Positions 39,994 through 46,672 of a stretch of 64,000 nt of DNA are shown here, one piece after another. The notes under the pieces are model-generated. The model was not told where the DNA came from and did not search any database. It saw nothing but the letters and a program-made list of their open reading frames with translations. The stretch is from Micromonospora sp. C31. GTDB lineage: Bacteria; Actinomycetota; Actinomycetes; Mycobacteriales; Micromonosporaceae. A program made the translations under genes and the position numbers. Position 1 is the stretch's first letter. Each line of letters begins with the position of its first letter. The DNA lies in contig NZ_JAGPXN010000002.1 in assembly GCF_018070575.1 (NCBI RefSeq), positions 172,078 to 236,077 on the forward strand, written 5' to 3'.

Positions 39994-42471
39994 TCAGTCC
40001 TCCAGCACCGCCGCCGTGATCCGGTGCAGGGCGAAGGTGTGCAGCATCTCCGTCCGGTCGTCCTCGGCGCGCAGGTAGCCCGCGCCGATCGAGACCGGCC
40101 GGACGAGCCGGGACGCCGTCGCCCCGTGTGCGTCGACGTACCCCACCCAGACCAGCGCCCGGTCCCGGACCGCCTGCTGCAGCACGGCGAGAGCGTCGCT
40201 GTGCGAGGGCACCGGCGCGGGACCGGTGCGCCCGACCCCGCCCCGGACCACGGCCGGCGCCCGCCGGGCCGCCCGCGCCGCCGCGTCGCCGCGTCGGATC
40301 TGCTCCACCACACCCAGCAGTCGGGGCATGGCCAGCTTCGGCGTGGTCAGCGGGTCGAGCGTCCTGGTCGTCACCGGTACCCGGGCCGGGGCCCGCCGGG
40401 TCTTCGGGCGGGCCAGCACGGCCGCCCCGCTCGCGTCCTCCGGCACCGGGGCGTACCCGGCGTCACGCAGCGCCAACAGCATCCGGCCCACCTGGTACGG
40501 CGTCGACAGCACCGTCGGCGCCAGCCGGCGCAGCGCCAGCGGCTCCAACCGCCGGTCGGCGAGCACCTCGGTCAGCAGCGCCTCGTCGTCGCTGCGCACG
40601 TACCCCCCGGCGGAGCCGACCCGCAGCCCGCCGTGCTTGCGGGCCACGTCGTCCACCAGGTACGTCAGCCCCTGCGGGACGGGGGTGCGGGACCGTCGCC
40701 GGAACAGGGCGTGCAGGTCGTCGGCCGAGTAGCCGGCGTCCAGGCCCCGGCGCACGCTGGCCGGGGTGACCCGGTGCACGCTCGCCCCACCGGCCGACTC
40801 GTGCTCCGCCACCACCTCCAGCTCGGCGGCGAGCGCCGGATCGGGCGGACCGGGCACCACGACCGTCAGGTCCGCCTGCACGAGGAAGTGGTCGACCGGG
40901 GCGGGCAGCAGGGCGTCCAGCGCGCGTACGGCGGTGGAGGCTTCGCCGCTCTCGGCATCCGAGCGCAACCCGAGCGGGTCGTCGCCGTGCTCGTCGGCCG
41001 CCGTCACGTCGGCGAGCAGCAGCCGCCCGTACGAGGTGAGCGCCCCCAGCCCCGTCACGCCCAGCGTGGCCGCCTCGGCCAGCACCTCCCGGTGCGCGGT
41101 CTCCCGCCCCCGGCTGCGCCGTGGCGCCCGCCAGTCGAGCAGGGCCAGCACCTCCTCGGGGGTGGGCCCGGTGGCCGGCTCCAGGTCGGCGAGCACCTCC
41201 AGCACGGCCCGCCGGGCGGCCGGCCCGCCGGCCCGTTCCGCCTCGGCGGAGAGCACCGTGATCGGCCGGTCCCGGTCGTCGCGCTGACCGACCAGTCCGG
41301 CCTGCCGGGTCATGGTCAGCCAGGCCCGGGCGAGCTGCTCCCAGCGTTGCGCGAGCGTCCCGGCCCGCCACACCTCGTACCCGGCGGTGGGCAGCACCTG
41401 CTGGTCCGCGCCGTGCCGGGTGGTGGTGGCCCCGGACAGGTCGACCTCGCCGATCAGCCCGCCCGCGTACGCCACCTCCAACAGCAGGGCCGCCGCCGGC
41501 TCGTCCACCCCGACGGCCCGGGCGAGCCGGCGCAGGTCCCGGACGCCCAGGCCGCCCGAGCGCAGTACCGGAGCCGGTTCGGCGGCGAGCTGCTCCAGCA
41601 GCGCCTCGGTGTGGCGTACCACCTCCATCGTCTGCCCGGCCCCGGCGGAGTCGGCGGCCTTCGGCTCGCGCGGCGCGGTGGCCACCGGCGGCGGGCTGCT
41701 GCGCAGCGGGCCGAGCGGGCCGCTGTCGCGGCGCAGCAGCAGGCCCACCTCCCGGGGCAGCTCGACGGTGCCCGTGACGCCGGCCCTGCCGCCGGAGACG
41801 GGCACCAGCAGGTGGTGGTCGACGAGCCAGCGCACCGGCGAACCGGTCGGCACGCCGCCGTTGGTCGGGTCCGGAGGCAGGTCGTCCTCGGCGCCGAGCG
41901 CGGGCGCCTGCAACGCGCCCGCCGGCACGCTGCCGACCGGTGGCCCGGCGGCCAACCGGTCCAGGATCGCCCGGGCCGAGGGCGGCGCCGCCAGCAGTGT
42001 CCGCCGCAGCTTGGCCGGGTCCGCGCAGAGCGCCGCCGCCCGTGCGTCCAGCTCCGCCGCCGGTCGACCCAGCCCCGCCGGGTACGGGGAGACCTCGTCG
42101 ACGCCGGCCACCACGCGCAGGGCACTCTCGGGGCCGTACAGCACGAAGAGCGCGCGCAGCCGGTTCACGGCGGCGCGGACGGTGGTGGGGGCGGGCGGGT
42201 GCGGGCCGGCGGTCGCCATGGCCAGCACCGCGTCGGTGGAGGTGGTCTGCTCGGCCGCGTCCCGGGTCAGCCGGGCGGCGTCCAGCATCAGCAGGGTGAA
42301 CTGGTCCAGCGCGTCGAGGGCGCGGGCCACCGAGACCCGCGACTGGGCCCGGGTGGCGAGCGCGGAGACGTCGGCCGGCACGGGTACGACGAGGTCCGGC
42401 CGCAGCTGGAGGAGGGCGGCGAGCGACTCGTCGGGCAGCGACCGCAGGTGGTCGGCGAGTGAGGTGGTCAT
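39994..42471 (-). CDS. Helicase-associated (XPB/Ssl2 N-terminal-like) protein
   Basis: An 825-residue protein of the actinobacterial helicase-associated family. It carries helix-rich repeats (DHLRSLPDESLAALLQLRPDL at the start, and winged-helix-like units such as LGVRDLRRLARAVGVDEPAAALLLEVAYAGGLI) and the conserved block FLVQADLTVVVPGPPDPALAAELEVVAEHESAGGASVHRVTPASVRRGLDAG. There is no Walker A or DEAD box, so it is not itself a helicase. The C-terminus (VWVGYVDAHGATASRLVRPVSI) resembles WYL-type ligand domains. It probably partners the XPB protein encoded just upstream. ATG start. Confidence 0.85.
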   Translation of the reverse strand: MTTSLADHLRSLPDESLAALLQLRPDLVVPVPADVSALATRAQSRVSVARALDALDQFTLLMLDAARLTRDAAEQTTSTDAVLAMATAGPHPPAPTTVRAAVNRLRALFVLYGPESALRVVAGVDEVSPYPAGLGRPAAELDARAAALCADPAKLRRTLLAAPPSARAILDRLAAGPPVGSVPAGALQAPALGAEDDLPPDPTNGGVPTGSPVRWLVDHHLLVPVSGGRAGVTGTVELPREVGLLLRRDSGPLGPLRSSPPPVATAPREPKAADSAGAGQTMEVVRHTEALLEQLAAEPAPVLRSGGLGVRDLRRLARAVGVDEPAAALLLEVAYAGGLIGEVDLSGATTTRHGADQQVLPTAGYEVWRAGTLAQRWEQLARAWLTMTRQAGLVGQRDDRDRPITVLSAEAERAGGPAARRAVLEVLADLEPATGPTPEEVLALLDWRAPRRSRGRETAHREVLAEAATLGVTGLGALTSYGRLLLADVTAADEHGDDPLGLRSDAESGEASTAVRALDALLPAPVDHFLVQADLTVVVPGPPDPALAAELEVVAEHESAGGASVHRVTPASVRRGLDAGYSADDLHALFRRRSRTPVPQGLTYLVDDVARKHGGLRVGSAGGYVRSDDEALLTEVLADRRLEPLALRRLAPTVLSTPYQVGRMLLALRDAGYAPVPEDASGAAVLARPKTRRAPARVPVTTRTLDPLTTPKLAMPRLLGVVEQIRRGDAAARAARRAPAVVRGGVGRTGPAPVPSHSDALAVLQQAVRDRALVWVGYVDAHGATASRLVRPVSIGAGYLRAEDDRTEMLHTFALHRITAAVLED

Positions 42472-42556
42472 CGTCGTTCCACGCTAGCCCGGCAGGTGGT
42501 CCCTGCGCCCCTCGGACGTCCGGCTGGCCCGGGGTTGGGCGGGTACGTTCTCCCGC

Positions 42557-43180
42557 ATGGCAGCGCTCACGGTCGGCTTCGACCTCGACATGACCCTCGT
42601 CGACTCGCGTCCCGGCATCGCCGACACCTTCCGGGCGTTGACCGCCCGCACGGGGGTGCACGTGGACGCCGAGGCCGCCGTGGCGCGGCTCGGCCCGCCG
42701 CTGCGTACCGAGATCGCCTACTGGTTCCCGCCGGAGCAGGTCGACGAGGCCGTCCGGACGTACCGCGAGCTGTACCCGGCGTACGCGATCACGCCCACGG
42801 TCCCGCTCCCCGGCGCCGCCGCCGCGCTCGACGCGGTACGCGGACGCGGCGGTCGCGTGCTGGTGGTGACCGCCAAGCTGGGCCGCCTGGCCCGGCTGCA
42901 CCTCGACCACCTCGGGTTGACCGTGGACGAGGTGGCCGGCGACCTGTTCGCGGCGGAGAAGGCGGTTGCGCTACGGCGGCACGGCGCGACCCACTACGTC
43001 GGCGACCACGTGGCCGACATGGTGGCCGCGGCAGCGGCGGGCGTACCCGGCATCGCGGTCGCCACCGGCCCGTGCGCCGCCGACGAGCTGCGCGCGGCCG
43101 GGGCCGAGGTGGTGCTGGACGATCTCACCGGATTCCCGGCGGCGCTGGACGGCATGATCCGGCTAGCCTTGGAGCGGTAG
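42557..43180 (+). CDS. HAD-superfamily phosphatase
   Basis: A 207-residue HAD hydrolase. Motif I is VGFDLDMTLVDSRPGIADTF; motif II/III is VLVVTAKLGRLARLHLDHLGL; motif IV is THYVGDHVADMVAAAAAG with the acidic pair. The cap has EIAYWFPPEQVDEAVRTYRELYP, like phosphoglycolate phosphatases. Motif I has DMT in place of the usual DGT. The product of the reaction is not predictable. ATG start. The gene precedes the cold-shock gene by 34 bp, so they may be co-transcribed. Confidence 0.87.
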   Translation: MAALTVGFDLDMTLVDSRPGIADTFRALTARTGVHVDAEAAVARLGPPLRTEIAYWFPPEQVDEAVRTYRELYPAYAITPTVPLPGAAAALDAVRGRGGRVLVVTAKLGRLARLHLDHLGLTVDEVAGDLFAAEKAVALRRHGATHYVGDHVADMVAAAAAGVPGIAVATGPCAADELRAAGAEVVLDDLTGFPAALDGMIRLALER

Positions 43181-43214
43181 ACGTCTCAAGCTCAAGCGAA
43201 GCAGGGGTTCTCAG

Positions 43215-43601
43215 GTGCCGACGGGTCGAGTGAAGTGGTTTGACGCGGCCAAGGGATACGGGTTCGTCACCAGCGACGAAGGTGGCGACGTGTTCCTGCC
43301 CAAGGGCGCGCTACCGACGGGTGTCACCGACCTCAAGGGCGGTCAGCGGGTCGACTTCAGCGTGGTGGACAGCCGCCGGGGCGCGCAGGCGATGGGGGTC
43401 AAGCTGCTCGACGCCCCGCCGTCGATGGCGGAGCTGCGTCGCCGGCCGGCCGAGGAGCTGCACGGCCTCGTCGAGGACATGATCAAGGTGCTGGAGGCGA
43501 AGGTCCAGCCGGACCTGCGCCGGGGCCGCTTCCCCGACCGCAAGACGGCGCAGAAGATCGCTCAGCTGGTCCACGCGGTCGCCAACGAGCTGGAGGTCTG
43601 A
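43215..43601 (+). CDS. Cold-shock-domain protein with C-terminal extension
   Basis: A 128-residue protein. Residues 1-65 are a cold-shock domain: GRVKWFDAAKGYGFVTSDEGGDVFL carries RNP1 (KGYGFV) and RNP2 (DVFL) for single-stranded RNA binding. The remaining 60 residues form a helical extension (MAELRRRPAEELHGLVEDMIKVLEAKVQPDLRRGRFPDRKTAQKIAQLVHAVANELEV by position 70-128) not present in classical 67-residue Csp proteins but common in actinobacteria. The GTG start follows a weak Shine-Dalgarno sequence. Its 3' end overlaps the convergent mqnD gene by 40 bp. Confidence 0.92.
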   Translation: MPTGRVKWFDAAKGYGFVTSDEGGDVFLPKGALPTGVTDLKGGQRVDFSVVDSRRGAQAMGVKLLDAPPSMAELRRRPAEELHGLVEDMIKVLEAKVQPDLRRGRFPDRKTAQKIAQLVHAVANELEV

Positions 43602-44455
43602 GGCACCAGCCCGGCGTCGGCGGCCCGGCCGAGCAGTGCCTTCACGGCGGCGAACCCCGCGTCCCCAAGGTCGGCGGTGAACTCGTTGACGTAGAGCCCG
43701 ATGTGCCGGTCCACCACGTCGGGCTCCATCTCCTGCGCGTGCGCCAGCACGTACTCCCGGCTGGCCACCGGATCGGCCCAGGCCTGGCGCACGGACTCGC
43801 GGATCCACCCGGCTGCGGCGGCCGGGTCGACCGCGCCGCGCCGGGCCAGGATGGCCCCGAGGGGGATGGGGAGGCCGGTCTCGGCCTCCCACCACTCGCC
43901 GAGGTCGACCAGGGCGGTCAGGCCGTGCCGTGGGTAGGTGAACCGGGCCTCGTGGATGACCAGCCCGGCGTCGTAGCGGCCGGCGGCGACGCCCGGCATG
44001 ATCTCGTGGAACGGCACGACCTCGATCCGCGCCGGGGGCCGCTCGGCCGCCCAGAGCCGGAAGAGCAGGTACGCCGTGGTCCGGTCGCCCGGCACCGCCA
44101 CCGTGGCGCCGCTCAGGTCGGCGTGGCCGGAGCCGCCGGGCCGCTCGGGCTGGCCGGAGTTGTCGGGCTGGCCGGGGCTGTCGGGGCGGTCGCCGCGGGT
44201 CAGCACCAGCGGGCCGCAGCCACGGCCCAGCGCACCTCCGCAGGGCAGCAGGTGATAGTCGTCCAGCAGCCACGGCAGCGCCGCGTAGCTCACCTTGACC
44301 AGGTCGAACGCCCCCCGCTCGGCGGCCGTGTTGGTCACGTCCACATCGGCGTACGTGACGTCGACCGGCGGAGCGCCCGGCACGAGACCGTGCACCAGGG
44401 CGTGGAAGACGAACGTGTCGTTGGGGCAGGGCGAGACAGCCAGCGAGAGCGCCAC
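43562..44455 (-). CDS. mqnD: 1,4-dihydroxy-6-naphthoate synthase
   Basis: A 297-residue menaquinone enzyme of the futalosine pathway that converts cyclic dehypoxanthine futalosine to 1,4-dihydroxy-6-naphthoate. The periplasmic-binding-protein-like fold shows LSLAVSPCPNDTFVFHALVHG at the start, with conserved CPNDTF, then FDLVKVSYAALPWLLDDYHLLPCGGALGRGCGPLV, FHEIMPGVAAGRYDAGLVIHEARFTY and VDRHIGLYVNEFTADLG. A Gly/Pro/Gln-rich insertion (SPGQPDNSGQPERPGG) interrupts the middle. ATG start. mqnB lies 1.6 kb away; the other mqn genes are not in the window. Confidence 0.93.
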   Translation of the reverse strand: MALSLAVSPCPNDTFVFHALVHGLVPGAPPVDVTYADVDVTNTAAERGAFDLVKVSYAALPWLLDDYHLLPCGGALGRGCGPLVLTRGDRPDSPGQPDNSGQPERPGGSGHADLSGATVAVPGDRTTAYLLFRLWAAERPPARIEVVPFHEIMPGVAAGRYDAGLVIHEARFTYPRHGLTALVDLGEWWEAETGLPIPLGAILARRGAVDPAAAAGWIRESVRQAWADPVASREYVLAHAQEMEPDVVDRHIGLYVNEFTADLGDAGFAAVKALLGRAADAGLVPQTSSSLATAWTS

Positions 44456-44610
44456 GCTCTCACCGTATCCCCGCCGCTGGCGGCCCGGCTTCGCCCGGTC
44501 CCCACGACTGTGACCTGGCCCGCGAGGCGGTGCCCCCCACAGGGTGAGGACGCGGAGGCGGGAACGCGGCGGTGAGGACCGCCGAGCCCGCTCCCGCGCT
44601 CCCGCCGGCC

Positions 44611-44772
44611 ACGGGCTACGCGCCGCGGGCTACAGACCATGGGCCGCGGGCCTTGGGCTACGCGCCGCGGGCCTTGGGCTACGCGCCGCGGGCCTTGGGC
44701 TACGCGCCGCGGGCCACGGGCCGCGGGCCTCGGGCTACGCGCCGCGGGCCACGGGCCTCGGGCCACGCGCCG
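44611..44772. repeat. 21-bp GC-rich tandem repeat array
   Basis: Three perfect consecutive copies of a 21-bp unit at 44653-44673, 44674-44694 and 44695-44715 (core GGGCTACGCGCCGCGGGCC), flanked by diverged copies on both sides. The variants differ mainly at the join (TT, AC or TC before GGGC). Confidence 0.9.
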
Positions 44773-44962
44773 TGGCGGATCTCGACGGCGACGACACGGG
44801 GCGGCAGCGATGTTCCCGTTCGGCCCTGTCGAGCTGCCCGCACAGATGGGGCAGGCCGCGACGCGGCAAGTGGGCGAGTCGCGATCCGGCGAGCAGTGGT
44901 CTCATGAACGGGGCAGCTCGACAGCGCGCCGAAGAACATCTGGCCGCACAGCACCCAGCCGG

Positions 44963-44983
44963 TTGTCCACAGGGTTGTCCACA
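44963..44983 (+). promoter_or_regulatory. Two perfect DnaA boxes
   Basis: TTGTCCACA occurs at 44963-44971 and again at 44975-44983, 12 bp apart and in the same orientation. This is the consensus DnaA box of high-GC actinobacteria. No dnaA or dnaN gene is present, so it is not the main origin; the pair lies about 50 bp before the HTH-GNAT gene. Confidence 0.7.
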
Positions 44984-45033
44984 GGTGTGTCGCGCTTGTT
45001 GAACTTCGCTCGTGGCATCGCAACGATCGGCAC

Positions 45034-45930
45034 ATGGCGGAGCGGGCCGGACCGATCGAGGTGGGGACGGCGCTGCGTGCTCTCCGTCGCCAGGCAGACC
45101 TGAGCCAGCGAGAGTTGGCGCGTCGGTCGGGCGTACCCAAGAGCACAGTGGCGCGGATCGAGGCCGATCCGGCAGCCGATCCGCGCTTGCGGACGGTGGA
45201 GCGGTTGGTCCGTGCTGCTGGTGGAGAGCTGACGGTCGGCGTCCCGACCGTCGACCAGGCCGGCACAGACGGCACAGACGGCACAGACGGCACAAACGGC
45301 ACGGACGGCACCCCGGGGACCATCGCCGTGCTGCCGCCCGTTCCGCACGACGGACGACGCGACGAGGGAGGCCGCCGCTATCCCGCGCACCTCGACGTCC
45401 GCGAGGTCCGGACGCTGAAGGACTGGCCGGGTGCGTGGTGGCGGCACTGGTACGTCCCACCGGAGCAGTGGCCGGTGCGGGTACCGGAGAGGACGTACGA
45501 CCTCCACCGTGGGCGACGCGACGAGCGGCGGGTACGGGAACGGGCGCGCGCCGGGGTCAGTCTCCGTCGGGTGACGGAGGGGGTGCCGGAGGGGTGCTGG
45601 CGGTTAGTGGCCCAGCTGCCGGACGGTGAGCTGGTCGGCGAACTCCGGGCACACGAACGCAGCGAAGACCTGCTGCTCGGTGAGGATCTGGGCGACCGGC
45701 GGGAGATGGTGCTGGACGGAGTCCTCGTCGCGCCCCAGTTGCGGTTCCTGGGCATCGGTCGCCGGCTGCTACAGATCCTCGGCGAGCAACTGGACGGAGC
45801 CGGTATCCGGACGGTGCGCGCCGTCGCCGACAAAGGTGGGATCGGCTTCCTGATCGCCTGCGGCTACCAGTTGGAGTCGAGCCGGCCGGCGGCCCTGCGA
45901 TTCGATCGGCGACCGAAGTCCGAAAGATGA
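45034..45930 (+). CDS. XRE-type HTH fused to GNAT acetyltransferase
   Basis: A 298-residue two-domain protein. Residues 5-60 are a Cro/CI-type HTH (IEVGTALRALRRQADLSQRELARRSGVPKSTVARIE). A linker of TDG/TNG repeats follows (about residues 77-92), encoded by a 9-bp direct repeat. The C-terminal half is a GNAT domain with the acetyl-CoA motif VAPQLRFLGIGRRLLQIL and the C-terminal strand IGFLIACGYQLE. It may acetylate itself, a DNA-linked partner or a small molecule while bound to an operator. ATG start; no strong ribosome binding site. Confidence 0.85.
   Translation: MAERAGPIEVGTALRALRRQADLSQRELARRSGVPKSTVARIEADPAADPRLRTVERLVRAAGGELTVGVPTVDQAGTDGTDGTDGTNGTDGTPGTIAVLPPVPHDGRRDEGGRRYPAHLDVREVRTLKDWPGAWWRHWYVPPEQWPVRVPERTYDLHRGRRDERRVRERARAGVSLRRVTEGVPEGCWRLVAQLPDGELVGELRAHERSEDLLLGEDLGDRREMVLDGVLVAPQLRFLGIGRRLLQILGEQLDGAGIRTVRAVADKGGIGFLIACGYQLESSRPAALRFDRRPKSER
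45262..45311 (+). repeat. 9-bp in-frame repeat encoding (T-D/N-G)n
   Basis: GGCACAGAC and close variants are repeated about five times without interruption in the linker of the HTH-GNAT gene. Such a run can change length by slippage without breaking the frame. Confidence 0.85.
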
Positions 45931-46021
45931 TCGCCGGGCCGGCCAGCCCGGCTGATCCAGCCCAGGATTGCCCGCTGGGTGGCAGCTGAGCCGGGCCAGG
46001 GCAGGCCAGGCCAGGGCGGGC

Positions 46022-46672
46022 TCAGGGCAGGGCGGCGGCGGCGGCGGTGAGGGCGGCGAGCGCCTCGCGCATGCGCCAGGCGTCGCGGTCGCGGGGGCCG
46101 ATCGGATTGGAGATGGTACGCAGCTCGACGAACGGGACGCCGGCCTGCGCGGCGGCGACCGCCACGCCGTACCCCTCCATGGCCTCGGCGACGGCGTCGG
46201 GGTGACGTTGGCGTAGGGCGTGCGTGCTGGCGGCGGTGCCGGTCACCGTGCTGACGGTCAACACCGCGCCCACCGTCGCCGTCGGCAGCCCGGCCCGCAG
46301 AGCGGCCAGCAGCCCCGGGTCGGCGGCGAGCGCGAGGCCACCACCGAGCCACTCCGGAGGCATGCCCAGCTCGTCCACCGGGAGGAAGCCCGCCGGGGAC
46401 TCGGCGCCCAGGTCGGCGGCGACGGACACGGAGCCCAGCACCGTCGCGCCGACCTCCACCCGCCCGGCGAAGCCGCCCGCCACGCCCGCGCTGACCACGC
46501 CACGGTACGGACGCCCGGCGGCCTCGGCGAGCACCAACAGCCGGGTGGTGGTGGCGGCGGCGACGGCGGGCCCGACCCCGACCGGCAGCACCGCCGTCGA
46601 CGGATCCGTGAGGCCCGCGCGGACCGCCTCGGCCTCGGCGGGCACCGCCGTGACCACCAGCAGGCCCGTCAC
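46022..46672 (-). CDS. mqnB: Futalosine hydrolase
   Basis: A 216-residue nucleosidase of the futalosine menaquinone pathway, releasing hypoxanthine from futalosine. LLVVTAVPAEAEAVRAGL, GVVSAGVAGGFAGRVEVG, VTGTAAS and AVAEAMEGYGVAVAAAQAGVPFVELRTISNPIGPRD are the purine-nucleosidase-type motifs, with the conserved MEG-glutamate that contacts the ribose. The GTG start overlaps the upstream MFS stop by four bases (GTGA), so the two are coupled. mqnD is nearby, indicating that menaquinone is made from chorismate via futalosine. Confidence 0.92.
   Translation of the reverse strand: MTGLLVVTAVPAEAEAVRAGLTDPSTAVLPVGVGPAVAAATTTRLLVLAEAAGRPYRGVVSAGVAGGFAGRVEVGATVLGSVSVAADLGAESPAGFLPVDELGMPPEWLGGGLALAADPGLLAALRAGLPTATVGAVLTVSTVTGTAASTHALRQRHPDAVAEAMEGYGVAVAAAQAGVPFVELRTISNPIGPRDRDAWRMREALAALTAAAAALP

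Larger units (their letters stand above)
44456..45033. other. Intergenic region with tandem array and DnaA boxes
   Basis: 578 bp between divergent genes, without a supported gene. It holds the 21-bp tandem array and the paired DnaA boxes listed next. Long open frames on both strands exist only because 21 is a multiple of three. Confidence 0.6.

Noticed and set aside
44611..44772. CRISPR array
   Set aside because: Units are contiguous with no unique spacers and no cas genes are present; the same holds for the array at 63861.
44963..44983. Chromosomal replication origin
   Set aside because: Only two DnaA boxes and no dnaA, dnaN, gyrB or rpmH nearby; kept as a DnaA-box pair only.
44544..45103. 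Repeat proteins on both strands of the 21-bp array
   Set aside because: Open only because the repeat unit is a multiple of three and lacks stops; no start signals and no domain.
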